A stretch of 64,000 nucleotides of DNA, taken from assembly GCF_001536285.1 (NCBI RefSeq), contig NZ_FAOZ01000005.1:175813-239812 (forward strand), in the 5' to 3' direction. The DNA comes from Parafrankia irregularis (GTDB lineage Bacteria; Actinomycetota; Actinomycetes; Frankiales; Frankiaceae). The notes beneath the pieces are model-generated. The model saw only the letters and a program-made list of their open reading frames with translations, was not told the origin of the DNA and made no database searches. This document shows, in pieces, positions 24,555 through 33,789 of this stretch (positions are counted from its first letter, which is position 1; each line of letters opens with the position of its first letter). Made by a program: the position numbers and the translations under genes.

Positions 24555-26072
24555 TCAGCCGCCGATGGCGACGACCTCCTCCTCGTTCTCGCCGGGCTGG
24601 CGCACCTGGCCCGGCAGGACGACGGCGGTGATCACGGCGGCGAGGATCATGATTCCCGCGCTCCACCAGAACACGGTGGTGTAGCTCTCCAGCGAGGCGA
24701 GCACCGGCAGCATCGGGCCGGGCGCGTGCGAGTCGACGTAGTTGTCGGCGGCGGTGGCCGCCATGGTGCTCAGCAGCGCGGTGCCGACCGAGCCGCCGAC
24801 CTGCTGGACGGTGTTGACCATCGCGGACGCGGCACCGGCGTCCTTGGCCTCGACGCCCGCGGTGCTCAGGCTCATCGCGGAGGCGAAGACCGCACCGATA
24901 CCAGCCCCGAAGATCATGGTCGGCGGCAGGACACTGCCCAGATACGTCGAACCGAGATCGATGCTGGTGAGCATCCACAGACCGACGCCCGCGATCGCCA
25001 GGCCAGGGGCGATGATGTAGCGCGGCCCGACTCGCTGCGTGAGCACCGCCGACCCGAACTGCGCCGAGATCATGAGCGCGGCCGTCATCGGCAGGAACGC
25101 GAGGCCCGACTTCACCGCGCTGAACCCGAGGTTCTGCTGCAGGTAGTAGGTGAGGAAGAGGAAGACCCCGAACATGCCGGCGCCCGACATGAGCATCGCC
25201 ACCAACGACCCGCCACGGTAGCGGTCGAGCACGACACGCAGCGGGAGAACCGGCTGCGCGACCCGCTGCTGGACGACGACGAACGCGATCAGCAGCACCG
25301 CCGCGGCGGCGAGGCAGCCGATCGTCACCGGGTCGGACCAGCCGTCGGTCTCCGCCCGCGAGAACCCGTAGACCAGGGCGAACAGGCCGGTGGAGACGAG
25401 CACGATGCCCGGGATGTCGATCCTCGGCCGCTCCTGCTCCATCTCGTGGCGCAGCCACAGGGCGCCGCCGACGAACGCCACCGCGGCGAAGAAGAGGTTC
25501 ACGTACATGCACCAGCGCCAGGACAGGTACTCGGTGAGCACGCCGCCGAGCAGCAGCCCGATGGCCGCGCCGCCACCGGCGATCGCCCCGTAGATGCCGA
25601 ACGCCTTGGAGCGTTCCTTCACGTCGGTGAAGGTGGTGCTCAGGAGCGCCAGGGCGGCCGGGGCGAGGAGAGCGCCGAAGGCACCCTGCACGACCCGGGC
25701 CGCCACCAGCATGGCGAAGCTGGTCGCCGCGCCCCCGACGGCCGAGGCGACGGCGAACCCGATCAGACCGAGCAGGAACATCCGCTTGCGCCCGTACAGG
25801 TCAGCCAGCCTGCCGCCAAGCAGCAGCAGGCTGCCGAAGGCGAGCGCGTAGCCCGTCACGATCCACTGGCGCTGGTCGTTGCTGAAGTCCAGTGCCTGCT
25901 GGGCCGACGGCAGCGCGATGTTCACCACCGTCCCGTCCAGGACGACCATCAGCTGGGCCAGGCCGAGCACGCACAGCACCCACCAGCGCTTGTCGTTGAG
26001 GCTGGCGGAGCCCCCGTCCGCCCGTGGCGGCGCCTGTGCTGCGACGCCGGCTTCCGTACCTGTTAGCGACAT
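24555..26072 (-). CDS. DHA2-family (EmrB/QacA) MFS drug exporter
   Basis: This is a proton-driven exporter of about 505 residues with 14 predicted helices. Family features are LAQLMVVLDGTVVNIALPSA in helix 1 (motif D1), the GRLADLYGRKRMF loop (motif A) and ARVVQGAFGALLAPAALALL (motif C region). The C-terminus is acidic cytoplasmic. ATG 26072 is preferred to the ATG 6 nt earlier because AGGCGGG would otherwise abut the start. A divergent TetR gene (26310) and two palindromes between them indicate substrate-induced derepression. Likely substrates are lipophilic drugs or an endogenous metabolite. Confidence 0.92.
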   Translation of the reverse strand: MSLTGTEAGVAAQAPPRADGGSASLNDKRWWVLCVLGLAQLMVVLDGTVVNIALPSAQQALDFSNDQRQWIVTGYALAFGSLLLLGGRLADLYGRKRMFLLGLIGFAVASAVGGAATSFAMLVAARVVQGAFGALLAPAALALLSTTFTDVKERSKAFGIYGAIAGGGAAIGLLLGGVLTEYLSWRWCMYVNLFFAAVAFVGGALWLRHEMEQERPRIDIPGIVLVSTGLFALVYGFSRAETDGWSDPVTIGCLAAAAVLLIAFVVVQQRVAQPVLPLRVVLDRYRGGSLVAMLMSGAGMFGVFLFLTYYLQQNLGFSAVKSGLAFLPMTAALMISAQFGSAVLTQRVGPRYIIAPGLAIAGVGLWMLTSIDLGSTYLGSVLPPTMIFGAGIGAVFASAMSLSTAGVEAKDAGAASAMVNTVQQVGGSVGTALLSTMAATAADNYVDSHAPGPMLPVLASLESYTTVFWWSAGIMILAAVITAVVLPGQVRQPGENEEEVVAIGG

Positions 26073-26091
26073 GACCATCCCGCCTGATCGA

Positions 26092-26150
26092 AGTGGACAT
26101 CACTGGTCCGCTTCAGCCAAGCTAACGGAAGCGGACACCTCCGGTCCACT
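26092..26150. promoter_or_regulatory. Paired TetR operators of the exporter promoter
   Basis: Two 21-bp inverted repeats with the same half-sites: AGTGGAC-N7-GTCCGCT (26092-26112) and AGCGGAC-N7-GTCCACT (26130-26150), centres 38 bp apart. They lie 20 bp upstream of the exporter start and 160 bp upstream of tetR. They are probable binding sites of the TetR protein at 26310. Confidence 0.78.
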
Positions 26151-26309
26151 TGTGAAGTGGTGGCCTTGTTCACGACGAGCAGCACACTGATCGACAGATC
26201 GGTCGTGCTGGGCCCAGCCCCGGGTCCGTAGAACTCGACGCACCACCGCCTACCGACCCACCCGCTACACCGGGTAGCTAGCCTTACGACATCGACCCCA
26301 CCCGCGGGA

Positions 26310-26981
26310 GTGAATGCACCCATGTCCGCCACACCTACGGTCAGCGGCTCCGACGCTCCGCGTGCACGTAAGGATGCGGTACGCAATCGCGCCATCCTGC
26401 TTGAGACCGCCGACAGACTCATCGCCATCCGCGGACTCGACGTCACGTTCCATCAGCTCGCCGCCGCGGCAGGCATGGGGGTCGGCACGGTCTACCGGCA
26501 CTTCGCCGACAAGGAAGCACTGCTCGGCGCCCTGATCGAGCAGCGGTTCGACACCGCGCGCGACATCATGCTCGCGGCCGAGCAGGTCTCCGACCCGATC
26601 GAGGCATTGCGCGCGGCGATTGTTCGCACCTGCGAGTACCACTTCTCCGACCGTGCGCTGTGGCAGGCGATGATGTCCGCCGCCAAACGAAACCAGGAGC
26701 TCGCGCGCGAGCGGTTGCTGCCGGTCATCACGCGCATCGTGGCCCGAGCCAGGGCCAGCGGTCGCCTTCGAGATGACTTCACCGCCACCGACTTTCCAAT
26801 GATCTTCCTGCTTACGGGAAATCTCGGCTACCCCGTCGACATACGCCCCGATCTCTGGCGGCGCTACGTCGAATCCATCATCGACGGCTTCATGCTCCAG
26901 GACTCCGACCGCGTGGGTACGGCCGCACCTGCGGCACCGACCGAGGACGAGGTCGAAAGAATACTGTCCCGCATTGAATGA
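26310..26981 (+). CDS. TetR-family repressor of the DHA2 exporter
   Basis: This 223-residue protein has the TetR N-terminal HTH (RNRAILLETADRLIAIRGLD, FHQLAAAAGMGVGTVYRHFA, DKEALLGALI) and a helical ligand domain. A GGGAG ribosome site precedes ATG 26310, with ATG 26322 as an alternative. It is divergent from the exporter with two matching palindromes between, so it probably represses the exporter and releases DNA on binding a drug. Its stop codon lies at the very edge of a family 1 repeat. Confidence 0.9.
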   Translation: MNAPMSATPTVSGSDAPRARKDAVRNRAILLETADRLIAIRGLDVTFHQLAAAAGMGVGTVYRHFADKEALLGALIEQRFDTARDIMLAAEQVSDPIEALRAAIVRTCEYHFSDRALWQAMMSAAKRNQELARERLLPVITRIVARARASGRLRDDFTATDFPMIFLLTGNLGYPVDIRPDLWRRYVESIIDGFMLQDSDRVGTAAPAAPTEDEVERILSRIE

Positions 26982-27116
26982 TCCACCGGGATTCCGCGCC
27001 GCCACACAGCGCCAGTAATTCACCCCAACAGGCGCAAACAGGACGCGAGCCGGTTTGACGATCCGCAAGAAACGAGGATTTCGGTTGTTGTAGCAGCCGA
27101 AATCGTCATTTCTTGC
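26979..27116 (-). repeat. Dispersed hairpin repeat family 1, copy B (extended)
   Basis: The 52-bp hairpin core is 27065-27116 (arms GCAAGAAACGAGGATTTCGG and CCGAAATCGTCATTTCTTGC). On the opposite strand homology to copy A continues through GGTGAATTACTGGCG-like sequence to TGGCGGCGCGGAATCCCGGT and stops at TGATCC, whose TGA is the stop codon of tetR. Confidence 0.78.
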
Positions 27117-27117
27117 T

Positions 27118-27177
<60 letters not shown>

Positions 27178-27698
27178 CGGATGGAAGCCGAAACCCGGGG
27201 ATCCGCGACAGGCTCGCCCGGCGACCGAAAGTCCCCCAACGCCACCCAGCCCATGTGGATCTTCGACGCTACGGCGCATCGGCGTCGGGCGTTCACCCTG
27301 GTCGCCAACATGATCACGATCCACGGCGGATGACGGCCCGGCCACGGACGACCAACCTGCCCCGAAGGGCCCCGACCACATCCCGGACACCTGCGACAGG
27401 CTTCTCATTTATCCAACCGCATTCACCCGCCGACACCCGATCCAGAAGATCACAGCAACATCCTCATCACCTGAATTTAACGGCATGCCGGAATGTCGCG
27501 GATCAGACGATGCCGAGGCGTGGAACCCGTACAGGCCAAGCCGATCCTAATGCCATGTTCTGGACATTTACGCGCCCCGCGCACGGAACCCCCAGAAGGC
27601 AGTCGATTTCTCACGGGTGGGCCGAGCCAGCCACCAGGCGGTGCATTCGAACAAAAGACGAGATGGGAGGATGCCGCCGAACACCGAGAGGAGATCGT
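27178..27698. other. Leader region of the GT2 synthase gene
   Basis: The synthase frame is open through this stretch back to 27255, but the translation is low-complexity and unlike a protein. I regard it as noncoding 5' region; no promoter consensus is evident. Confidence 0.45.
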
Positions 27699-29603
27699 GT
27701 GGTGGACCAGGCCCGGCCCGAGGACACAAACAGTACGGATGACCACGACGTCACGTCCTGGGCGGTGGAAAACGGCTTCGTGCGGCCTCAGTTGTCAGGA
27801 TTCAGCGGGAGCGCCACCTCCCTGTCCAGGGCACCCGCTTTTTCCACTGTTCCAGGCGCTTCCGCCGGACCCGCAGCGGTCAACACCACGACTCCGGCAG
27901 CTCCCCCCATTCCCGTGCAGCGGTCCACCGCACAGGGGCCCACCGCACAGGGGTCCACCGCACCGGGGTCCAACCTGCGGACGTCAATCGCGACACGCCC
28001 CGCGGCACGCCGCGCCACCGCGCTCGAAACCCTCGCCGGTCCCGCGCCGCTGACGGAGGACGACACCTGGCAGCGGGTGCCCGTCGGACGGCTCACGGCC
28101 GCCACCGGGCCCGGCCTGGCGATCGCGGTCATCCTGATCGGCGCCGGGTACCTGACCTGGCGAGCCGGCACCCTGGGCGGCTCCGGGGTGACCGGGTTCC
28201 TCTTCTACTGCGCGGAGGTCGCCAGCTACCTCACGATCGTGTGGACGGCGCTGATGACATCCCGGATCCGGCCCGGACGGGTGCGGCGCCCGCCCATGCC
28301 CACCGGCACCCTCGACGTCTTCGTCACCGTCTGCGGCGAGCCGGTGGAGATCGTCGAGGCGACGCTGCGGGCCGCGCTGGCGATCGACTACCCGCACCGC
28401 ACCTACGTGCTCAACGACGGCCGGATCGCCCGCAGGGAGAACTGGCGCGAGATCGACGAGCTCGCCGCCCGGCTCGGGCTGACCTGCTTCACCCGCACGA
28501 CCGGGGCGAAGGGCAAGGCGGCCAACCTCAACCACGCCCTCGCGCGCACCGGCTCCGAGGCGATCATGACGCTGGACGCCGACCACATCGCCGTCCCCGA
28601 CCTGGCGGAACGGGTCCTGGGCTACCTGCGCAACCCACAGGTCGGCTTCGTCTGCACCGAGCAGCGCTTCGACGTCGGCCGGTACGACGTCCTCAACAAC
28701 GCCGAGCCGATGCTGTACCGGGCGGTGCAGCCGGCGAAGGACCGGGACGGTGCGGCCTCCTCCTGCGGAAACGGCACCCTGTACCGGCGGTCGGCCCTGA
28801 CGTCCGCCGGCGGGTTCAGCGAATGGAACATCGTGGAGGACCTGCACACCTCCTACGAGCTGCACTCCCGCGGCTGGCGCAGTGTCTACCACCCGGAGCC
28901 GGTCTCCGTCGGCATCGCGCCGGCGACCGCCGCCGAGTACGCCAAGCAGCGCAGCCGGTGGGCGATGGACGGGCTACGCCTGCTGCTGTTCGACAACCCG
29001 CTGCGCAAGCCGGGACTGACCGGCTGGCAGCGCGCCCACTACCTGCACACCGGCGTCGGCTACCTGGTGGCGTGCGCGCAGATGATGTTCCTGCTCGGGC
29101 CGCCGATGAACGCGCTGGCCGGGGTGCAGATCGCCGCCGGGGTCTCGCTGACCGACTACGTGCTGCACGCCCTGCCCTACCTGGTCGGGTCGATGCTGGT
29201 CGTCGCCCGCCACACCGGCCTGCGCGGCGCGCACCGGACGATCGCCAGCACCCTGTTCAACGCGCCGCTCTACGCGCTGGCCTTCGTCCGCGTCGTGCTC
29301 GCCGGGCGCCCCGAATCCGGGGCCACCGCAAAGACCGCACTGCCCCGGATGTCGTTTCTGCTGCTCCCCCAGGCCCTGTTCGCCGCCGCGCTGATCGCCA
29401 CCATCGTCGTGGTCGGGCTCGACCCGGACGTGGCCGACCTGTCCGCCCTGGTGTGGGCGGGTGCCCTGCTGGCGATGATCGCCGGGCCGCTGTCCGCGCT
29501 CTCGGAACGATCCTCGGCGGTCGAGCGGGCGCAGCTCCCCATCCGGGCCGCCATCGCGGTGACGGTGCTCGGCCTCGCCACGACAGCCCTGCTCACCAGC
29601 TGA
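27699..29603 (+). CDS. Membrane glycosyltransferase 2, cellulose-synthase-like
   Basis: GTG 27699 (or the next GTG, 27702) follows GAGAGGAG. The 634-residue processive-type GT2 has a polar N-terminal segment, two helices (about 137-182), then a catalytic domain: LDVFVTVCGEP, ALAIDYPHRTYVLNDG (first Asp), TLDADHIAVPD (D-x-D, about 290), CGNGTLYRR, VEDLHTSYELHSRGW (ED base) and QRSRWAMDGL (QxxRW, about 416). About six C-terminal helices follow. It uses a UDP-sugar to extend an exopolysaccharide at the membrane; the polymer is unknown. No PilZ domain or Bcs partner is adjacent. Confidence 0.88.
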   Translation: MVDQARPEDTNSTDDHDVTSWAVENGFVRPQLSGFSGSATSLSRAPAFSTVPGASAGPAAVNTTTPAAPPIPVQRSTAQGPTAQGSTAPGSNLRTSIATRPAARRATALETLAGPAPLTEDDTWQRVPVGRLTAATGPGLAIAVILIGAGYLTWRAGTLGGSGVTGFLFYCAEVASYLTIVWTALMTSRIRPGRVRRPPMPTGTLDVFVTVCGEPVEIVEATLRAALAIDYPHRTYVLNDGRIARRENWREIDELAARLGLTCFTRTTGAKGKAANLNHALARTGSEAIMTLDADHIAVPDLAERVLGYLRNPQVGFVCTEQRFDVGRYDVLNNAEPMLYRAVQPAKDRDGAASSCGNGTLYRRSALTSAGGFSEWNIVEDLHTSYELHSRGWRSVYHPEPVSVGIAPATAAEYAKQRSRWAMDGLRLLLFDNPLRKPGLTGWQRAHYLHTGVGYLVACAQMMFLLGPPMNALAGVQIAAGVSLTDYVLHALPYLVGSMLVVARHTGLRGAHRTIASTLFNAPLYALAFVRVVLAGRPESGATAKTALPRMSFLLLPQALFAAALIATIVVVGLDPDVADLSALVWAGALLAMIAGPLSALSERSSAVERAQLPIRAAIAVTVLGLATTALLTS

Positions 29604-29670
29604 CCTGAGGGCCTGGGGGGACGTCCTTCCCGAGGCGGGGGCGGTTGCCCGTGGCTCGGGCACGGGGTGC

Positions 29671-30594
29671 CTACGGCTGCAGTGCCCGGCGCAGGAAGGC
29701 GGCCTGGTGGGCGAGGGCGGCTTCGTGCCACGGCTTGCCGGCGTGCAGGTCGAAGTGGTCGCAGGGGTAGTGCCGTACCTCGGCCCGGCCGCGGAAGGCG
29801 GCCTTCGCGGTCGCGTACGGCGGTGCGGCCCGGTCGAAGTCGGCTATCTGGACCAGCCAGCGGCTGCGCAGCGCCGAGGCCGCCGTCCGGCCCGGTCGGA
29901 ACGGCCCGATCTCGCCGCCGAGGGTGGCCGCGACCTCGTTACGCCACGTCGGGCCGGCGATCGCCAGGTAGTCGTCGTAGTAGCCGGGCGGGGTCAGCGC
30001 CGCCGACCGGCCTGGCGGCCCGACCACCGGGATCATCGGCGCGGGGCGGCCGACCAGCCCACCCAGCCGGGCGGCCAGGGAGGTGGCGGAGGTTCGGGCC
30101 ACCATCAGCGGCGGCTGGGTCCGGAACGCGTACAGCGCGGCGGCCGGCCCGTCCAGCAGCGGGACCATGGAGATGACGGCGGCGATGTCGGCCCGGCCGG
30201 CGGCGACCTGCAGCACGGTGCCACCCGACAGCGACTCCCCCCACAGCACCAGCCGGGACGGGTCGACGCCGGGGGTCCCGGCCGCCACGGTCAGCGCGGC
30301 CCGGTAGTCGTCCGCCTGCCTGGCGAGGGACACCGTCTGACGCGGGCCTCCGCCGCTCGCGCCGAAACCGCGGTAGTCGAAGGTGAGGACGTCCAGCCCG
30401 GCCGCGGCGAGACCGACGGCGAACGGTTCCAGGCCGGAGTCCATGGTACCGGCCAGCCCGTGGGCCATCACCACGGCGGGCCGGCCGGAATCCGTCGCCA
30501 GACTGTCGTCGGCGGCCCGGAACCACCAGGCCGCGCAGTCCGCGTCCCCGGAACGGAACGTGCGTTCCTCGTAGGTGAGCTGCGAGTTGGTCAT
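29671..30594 (-). CDS. Alpha/beta hydrolase
   Basis: The 307-residue hydrolase starts at ATG 30594; the longer frame upstream reads only simple repeats. It shows VVMAHGLAGTMDSG (oxyanion loop), FDYRGFGASGGG, nucleophile elbow GESLSGG, and the catalytic His in CDHFDLHAGKPW near the end. It resembles prolyl-oligopeptidase/dienelactone-type soluble hydrolases of the acetylxylan-esterase/fermentation-respiration-switch group. It has no signal peptide, so it is cytoplasmic. Its substrate is not evident. It converges on the GT2 synthase gene with a 67-bp gap. Confidence 0.82.
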   Translation of the reverse strand: MTNSQLTYEERTFRSGDADCAAWWFRAADDSLATDSGRPAVVMAHGLAGTMDSGLEPFAVGLAAAGLDVLTFDYRGFGASGGGPRQTVSLARQADDYRAALTVAAGTPGVDPSRLVLWGESLSGGTVLQVAAGRADIAAVISMVPLLDGPAAALYAFRTQPPLMVARTSATSLAARLGGLVGRPAPMIPVVGPPGRSAALTPPGYYDDYLAIAGPTWRNEVAATLGGEIGPFRPGRTAASALRSRWLVQIADFDRAAPPYATAKAAFRGRAEVRHYPCDHFDLHAGKPWHEAALAHQAAFLRRALQP

Positions 30595-30644
30595 CTGCGG
30601 TCCGATCGTTCGTGGCCGGCCTCCGTCACCCACCCGCCTCCGCC

Positions 30645-30704
30645 GGCAGCGGTGGCGGTGGCGGTGGCGGCAGAGGCGGGGTGGCGGTGGCGGCGGCGGC
30701 GGCG
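30645..30704. repeat. GGC/GGT trinucleotide-rich simple repeat
   Basis: Runs of GGTGGC and GGC units lie between the hydrolase start and the TetR stop. They read as poly-Gly or poly-Pro in several frames, which creates false open frames on both strands. Confidence 0.7.
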
Positions 30705-30716
30705 AGCCGGGTATGG

Positions 30717-31433
30717 CTAGGGGCGGGTCACTTCGTCGGGATAGGGGGCGGGATCGGCGTCGGCGTCGGCGTCGGCTTCGGGGCCAGAGCCGGGCCCGGG
30801 ATCGGGATCGGTGCCGTAGATCGTGCGCAGCCAGATCGCCGTCAGCGCCTCGGCGCGCTGATCCGCGCTGAGCGGACCGCCCGTGCTCAGCTGCTCGAGA
30901 CTGCGCTCGTTGAGCTCGAGCAGAACGGTGACGAGCGCCCGGCTGTCCGGCCCGGCGGAGGCGGTGCCGGCGGCCCGCTCCGCGTCGATCATTTCCGCGA
31001 GCGGGCCGATGAACGACTCCCGGTACTCGTCCCACAGCCTGCGGACGGTCTCGCTGCGCTGGCGGGCGACCAGCATTCCCTGGATCAGGTGCCTGTGCTT
31101 CTCACCACTGGTGAGCACCGCCCGGATCGTCCTGCCGATCCGTTCCCTCGGTGGCCCGCCGGTGGTGATGAGGGCGTGGGTGGCGGACAGGACCTCCTGG
31201 TAGACGTCCGAGCCGAGCGCGGCGGCGCAGGCCGCCTTGTCCTCGAAATAGAAGTAGAACGCGGACCGGCTGACCCCCGCCTCGGCGGTGATCGCGGCGA
31301 CGTTGATCTCGTCGAGGTCGCGTTCCTTGAGGAGTTCGTCCAGCGCCCGCATCATCGCGGCCCGGCGCTGGTCACCGCGCTGGGGCGCGCGCCGGTCGAG
31401 CGGATCGCCGACGCCGACCTGTTCACCGCTCAA
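30717..31433 (-). CDS. TetR-family regulator coupled to the FMO gene
   Basis: TTG 31433 overlaps the FMO stop codon (TTGA), giving 238 residues. The HTH is clear: MMRALDELLKERDLDEINVA, AITAEAGVSRSAFYFYFED, KAACAAALG. A helical ligand domain follows and the tail is Asp/Ala/Pro-rich. The internal MM at about residue 27 is an alternative start. Co-translation with FMO, and a palindrome between FMO and the divergent SDR genes, suggest it represses both units until a substrate is present. Confidence 0.85.
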   Translation of the reverse strand: MSGEQVGVGDPLDRRAPQRGDQRRAAMMRALDELLKERDLDEINVAAITAEAGVSRSAFYFYFEDKAACAAALGSDVYQEVLSATHALITTGGPPRERIGRTIRAVLTSGEKHRHLIQGMLVARQRSETVRRLWDEYRESFIGPLAEMIDAERAAGTASAGPDSRALVTVLLELNERSLEQLSTGGPLSADQRAEALTAIWLRTIYGTDPDPGPGSGPEADADADADPAPYPDEVTRP

Positions 31434-32785
31434 CTCAGGGCCGTCGCCGCGGTCAGCGGGACCGGGCCCTCGGCGAGTGCCCGGCGCCGGCCCCGCGGCA
31501 GCTCCCTGGTGCGCATGTCGTGCTCGTAGAGGAAGTAGTCCACCTGCTGAGTGTGCCGTGGACGGTCGACCATCCGGCCGATGTACTTCTGCTCGTCCGC
31601 CGTGATCACCTGGTCCATCTCGGTGTCGGACGGCGGGCGGTACTGGCCGGCCGCGTAGGCGGCCACCAGGCGCGACTGGCACTCGACGAACGGGAAGAGG
31701 GTCGGCGTCGACTGGGCGAAACCGACGAACGCGAGGTCGGGCAGCCCCGGCAGGAGGATCCGCTTGTACAGGCGGATCCGGTTGTCGGGCGCGCTGACGA
31801 AGTCCTCGTCGAAGAACGGGAACGTGATGTTGTAGCCGGTGGCGTAGATGATGATGTCGAACTCGCCGGACGTCCCGTCCTCGAAATGGACGGTTGATCC
31901 GTCCAGCCGGCTGACGTTCGGCTTCGGGGTGACGTCCCCGCTGGAGAGACGGACGGGGAGCTCCGCCGACTGCGTCGGATGGGCGTCGAAAAGGCGGTGT
32001 TTCGGGGCCGGCAGCCCCCACCGCTCGGGCCGCCCCGCCGACTGGATGTTGAAGAAGTGGAGCACGTTTCGCTGCCAGTTCAGCGGCACGTACGGAAGGG
32101 TGCGGTAGAGCTTGTCCCCCGGCTGGCCACCGACGAGCTTCGGCACGATCCAGGCGCCGGACCGGGTCGAGATTGTCACCTGGTTGCGCAGCGTTCGGGA
32201 CGACAGCTCGACGGTGATGTCGGCGGCGCTGTTGCCGATGCCCACCACCAGGATGCGTGAGTCCTTGAACCGCAGCGGGTTCTCCGGGTCGATGTAGTGG
32301 TGGGAGTGCAGGGTCTGGCCAGTGAACGTGCCGGGGAAGTCGGCGTAACGCGGGTCCCAGTGGTGGCCGTTGGCGACGACGAGGAAGTCGAACGTACGGG
32401 TGCTCCCGTCGGCGGTGGCCAGCCGCCAGCCGCCGCCGTCGAGATGCTCCGCGTGCGTCACACCGTTCTCGAACTCGATTCGCTCGCGTAGCCCGAACGC
32501 GTCGGCGTACCCGTCCAGATAGTCCTTGATCTGGGTGTGGTGCGGGAAGTCCGGATAGTCGTCCGGCATCGGGTAGTCCCGGAACGAGAGCCGGTGCCGC
32601 GAGGTGTCGATATGCAACGAGCGGTAGGCACTGCTGTGCCCGTTCGGGTTCCCGAAAGCCCAGTTGCCACCGAGGCGGTCGGACGACTCGAAACAGGTGT
32701 ACGGCACTCCGTAGTCGCCGAGCATCTTGCCGGCGGTCAGGCCGCTGATGCCCGCGCCGATAACCGCCGTGCGAGGCCCGTTCAT
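31430..32785 (-). CDS. Flavin-containing monooxygenase (class B, FMO/BVMO type)
   Basis: ATG 32785 follows GGAGG 6 nt upstream. The 451-residue enzyme has the FAD Rossmann motif GAGISG (about 10-15), the FMO fingerprint FPGTFTGQTLHSHHY (FxGxxxHxxxY, about 155-169), the NADPH motif GIGNSA (about 187) and ATGY near the end (IIIYATGYNITFPF). These enzymes use NADPH and O2 to oxygenate nitrogen, sulfur or carbonyl substrates. The divergent SDRs and co-encoded TetR suggest a small catabolic or detoxification pathway in which an alcohol is oxidised to a ketone and then oxygenated. Confidence 0.9.
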   Translation of the reverse strand: MNGPRTAVIGAGISGLTAGKMLGDYGVPYTCFESSDRLGGNWAFGNPNGHSSAYRSLHIDTSRHRLSFRDYPMPDDYPDFPHHTQIKDYLDGYADAFGLRERIEFENGVTHAEHLDGGGWRLATADGSTRTFDFLVVANGHHWDPRYADFPGTFTGQTLHSHHYIDPENPLRFKDSRILVVGIGNSAADITVELSSRTLRNQVTISTRSGAWIVPKLVGGQPGDKLYRTLPYVPLNWQRNVLHFFNIQSAGRPERWGLPAPKHRLFDAHPTQSAELPVRLSSGDVTPKPNVSRLDGSTVHFEDGTSGEFDIIIYATGYNITFPFFDEDFVSAPDNRIRLYKRILLPGLPDLAFVGFAQSTPTLFPFVECQSRLVAAYAAGQYRPPSDTEMDQVITADEQKYIGRMVDRPRHTQQVDYFLYEHDMRTRELPRGRRRALAEGPVPLTAATALS

Positions 32786-32838
32786 GGATTCCTCCAGGGG
32801 ACTGGACAGAGGTGCCGGGCACAGACTAGGAACTGACC

Positions 32839-32850
32839 TGACACATGTCA
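32839..32850. promoter_or_regulatory. TGACA-N2-TGTCA operator in the divergent FMO/SDR promoter
   Basis: A 5-bp-arm palindrome is centred between FMO (32785, minus) and the first SDR (32874, plus). A related half-site, CTGACACGCG, occurs 10 bp further on. It is a likely TetR operator controlling both directions. Confidence 0.6.
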
Positions 32851-32873
32851 ACAAAAGCTGACACGCGTGAGGG

Positions 32874-33788
32874 GTGACGGTGGAGCCGACCGTGGAGACA
32901 GCGGTGGAGACCGGGGCGCAGCAGGATCCGCAGGCCGGGACTCCGGCAGGCACGCAGGCAGGCACGCGCGCTGGCACGCAGGCAGAAGCAGGCGGTGACG
33001 GAGGCGGGCGCGAAGCCGGTCGGGTCGCGGTCGTCCTGGGCGGTGCCTCCGGCATCGGTCGCGCCACCGCCGAGGTCTTAGCCGCACACGGCTACCAGGT
33101 CGTGGTGGCCGACCGTGACGGCACGCTGGCGGCGGAGGTCGCCGGCGGACTGGGCAGGCCACATGAGAGCGCCACCGCCGACGTGACCGACGAAGCATCG
33201 GTCGCGGGCCTGTTCGACGGGGTCCACGACCGGCTCGGCCGGCTGGACGCCGTCGTCAACAGCGCCGGCATCGGCAGCCTCGGCCTGATCGCCGACCAGT
33301 CGCTGGAGGAGTTCCGCGCCGTCGTCGACGTCAGCCTCACCGGCGGCTTCCTCGTCGCCAAGCACGCCGGGCGCCACCTCGGCCGCGGCGGGGTGCTGGT
33401 GTCACTGTCGTCGCTCAACGCCCGCCAGCCCGGCGTGGGCCTTGCCGCCTACTGCTCGGCCAAGGCGGGGCTGTCGATGCTCACCCAGGTCGCCGCCCTG
33501 GAGTTCGCCGAACGAGGCATCCGGGTCAACGCGATCGCGCCCGGCCTGGTCACCACCCCGCTGACCGCCCCCGCCGCCGCAATCCCCGGCATCACCGAGG
33601 ACTACCTGGCCAACACCCCGCTGGGGCGGGCCGGCACACCGGAGGAGATCGCGCAGGCCGCCCTCTACCTGTGCTCGGACGCCGCAGCCTGGATCACCGG
33701 GGAGATCCTGGACATCAACGGCGGCGCGCACATGCTCCGCTACCCGAACATGCTCACCCACCTCGCCCGCGCGTTCGGGGACAGCTGA
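32874..33788 (+). CDS. Short-chain dehydrogenase/reductase
   Basis: The 304-residue SDR starts at GTG 32874. The first 45 residues are a low-complexity Gln/Ala/Gly/Thr repeat (AGTQAGTRAGTQ) unlike the enzyme, so translation may start later. The core has cofactor motif GGASGIG, VNSAG, the SLSSLNA Ser region, YCSAK (YxxxK) and NAIAPGLVTTPL. The C-terminus DINGGAHMLRYPN is typical of classical NAD(P)-dependent SDRs. It is paired with the next SDR (one base between stop and start). Confidence 0.88.
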   Translation: MTVEPTVETAVETGAQQDPQAGTPAGTQAGTRAGTQAEAGGDGGGREAGRVAVVLGGASGIGRATAEVLAAHGYQVVVADRDGTLAAEVAGGLGRPHESATADVTDEASVAGLFDGVHDRLGRLDAVVNSAGIGSLGLIADQSLEEFRAVVDVSLTGGFLVAKHAGRHLGRGGVLVSLSSLNARQPGVGLAAYCSAKAGLSMLTQVAALEFAERGIRVNAIAPGLVTTPLTAPAAAIPGITEDYLANTPLGRAGTPEEIAQAALYLCSDAAAWITGEILDINGGAHMLRYPNMLTHLARAFGDS

Positions 33789-33789
33789 G

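Noticed and set aside
31434-32822. Extension of the TetR frame through the FMO gene (a 701-residue fusion)
   Set aside because: The upstream part is the FMO gene read in the wrong frame; the TetR starts at the TTGA overlap.
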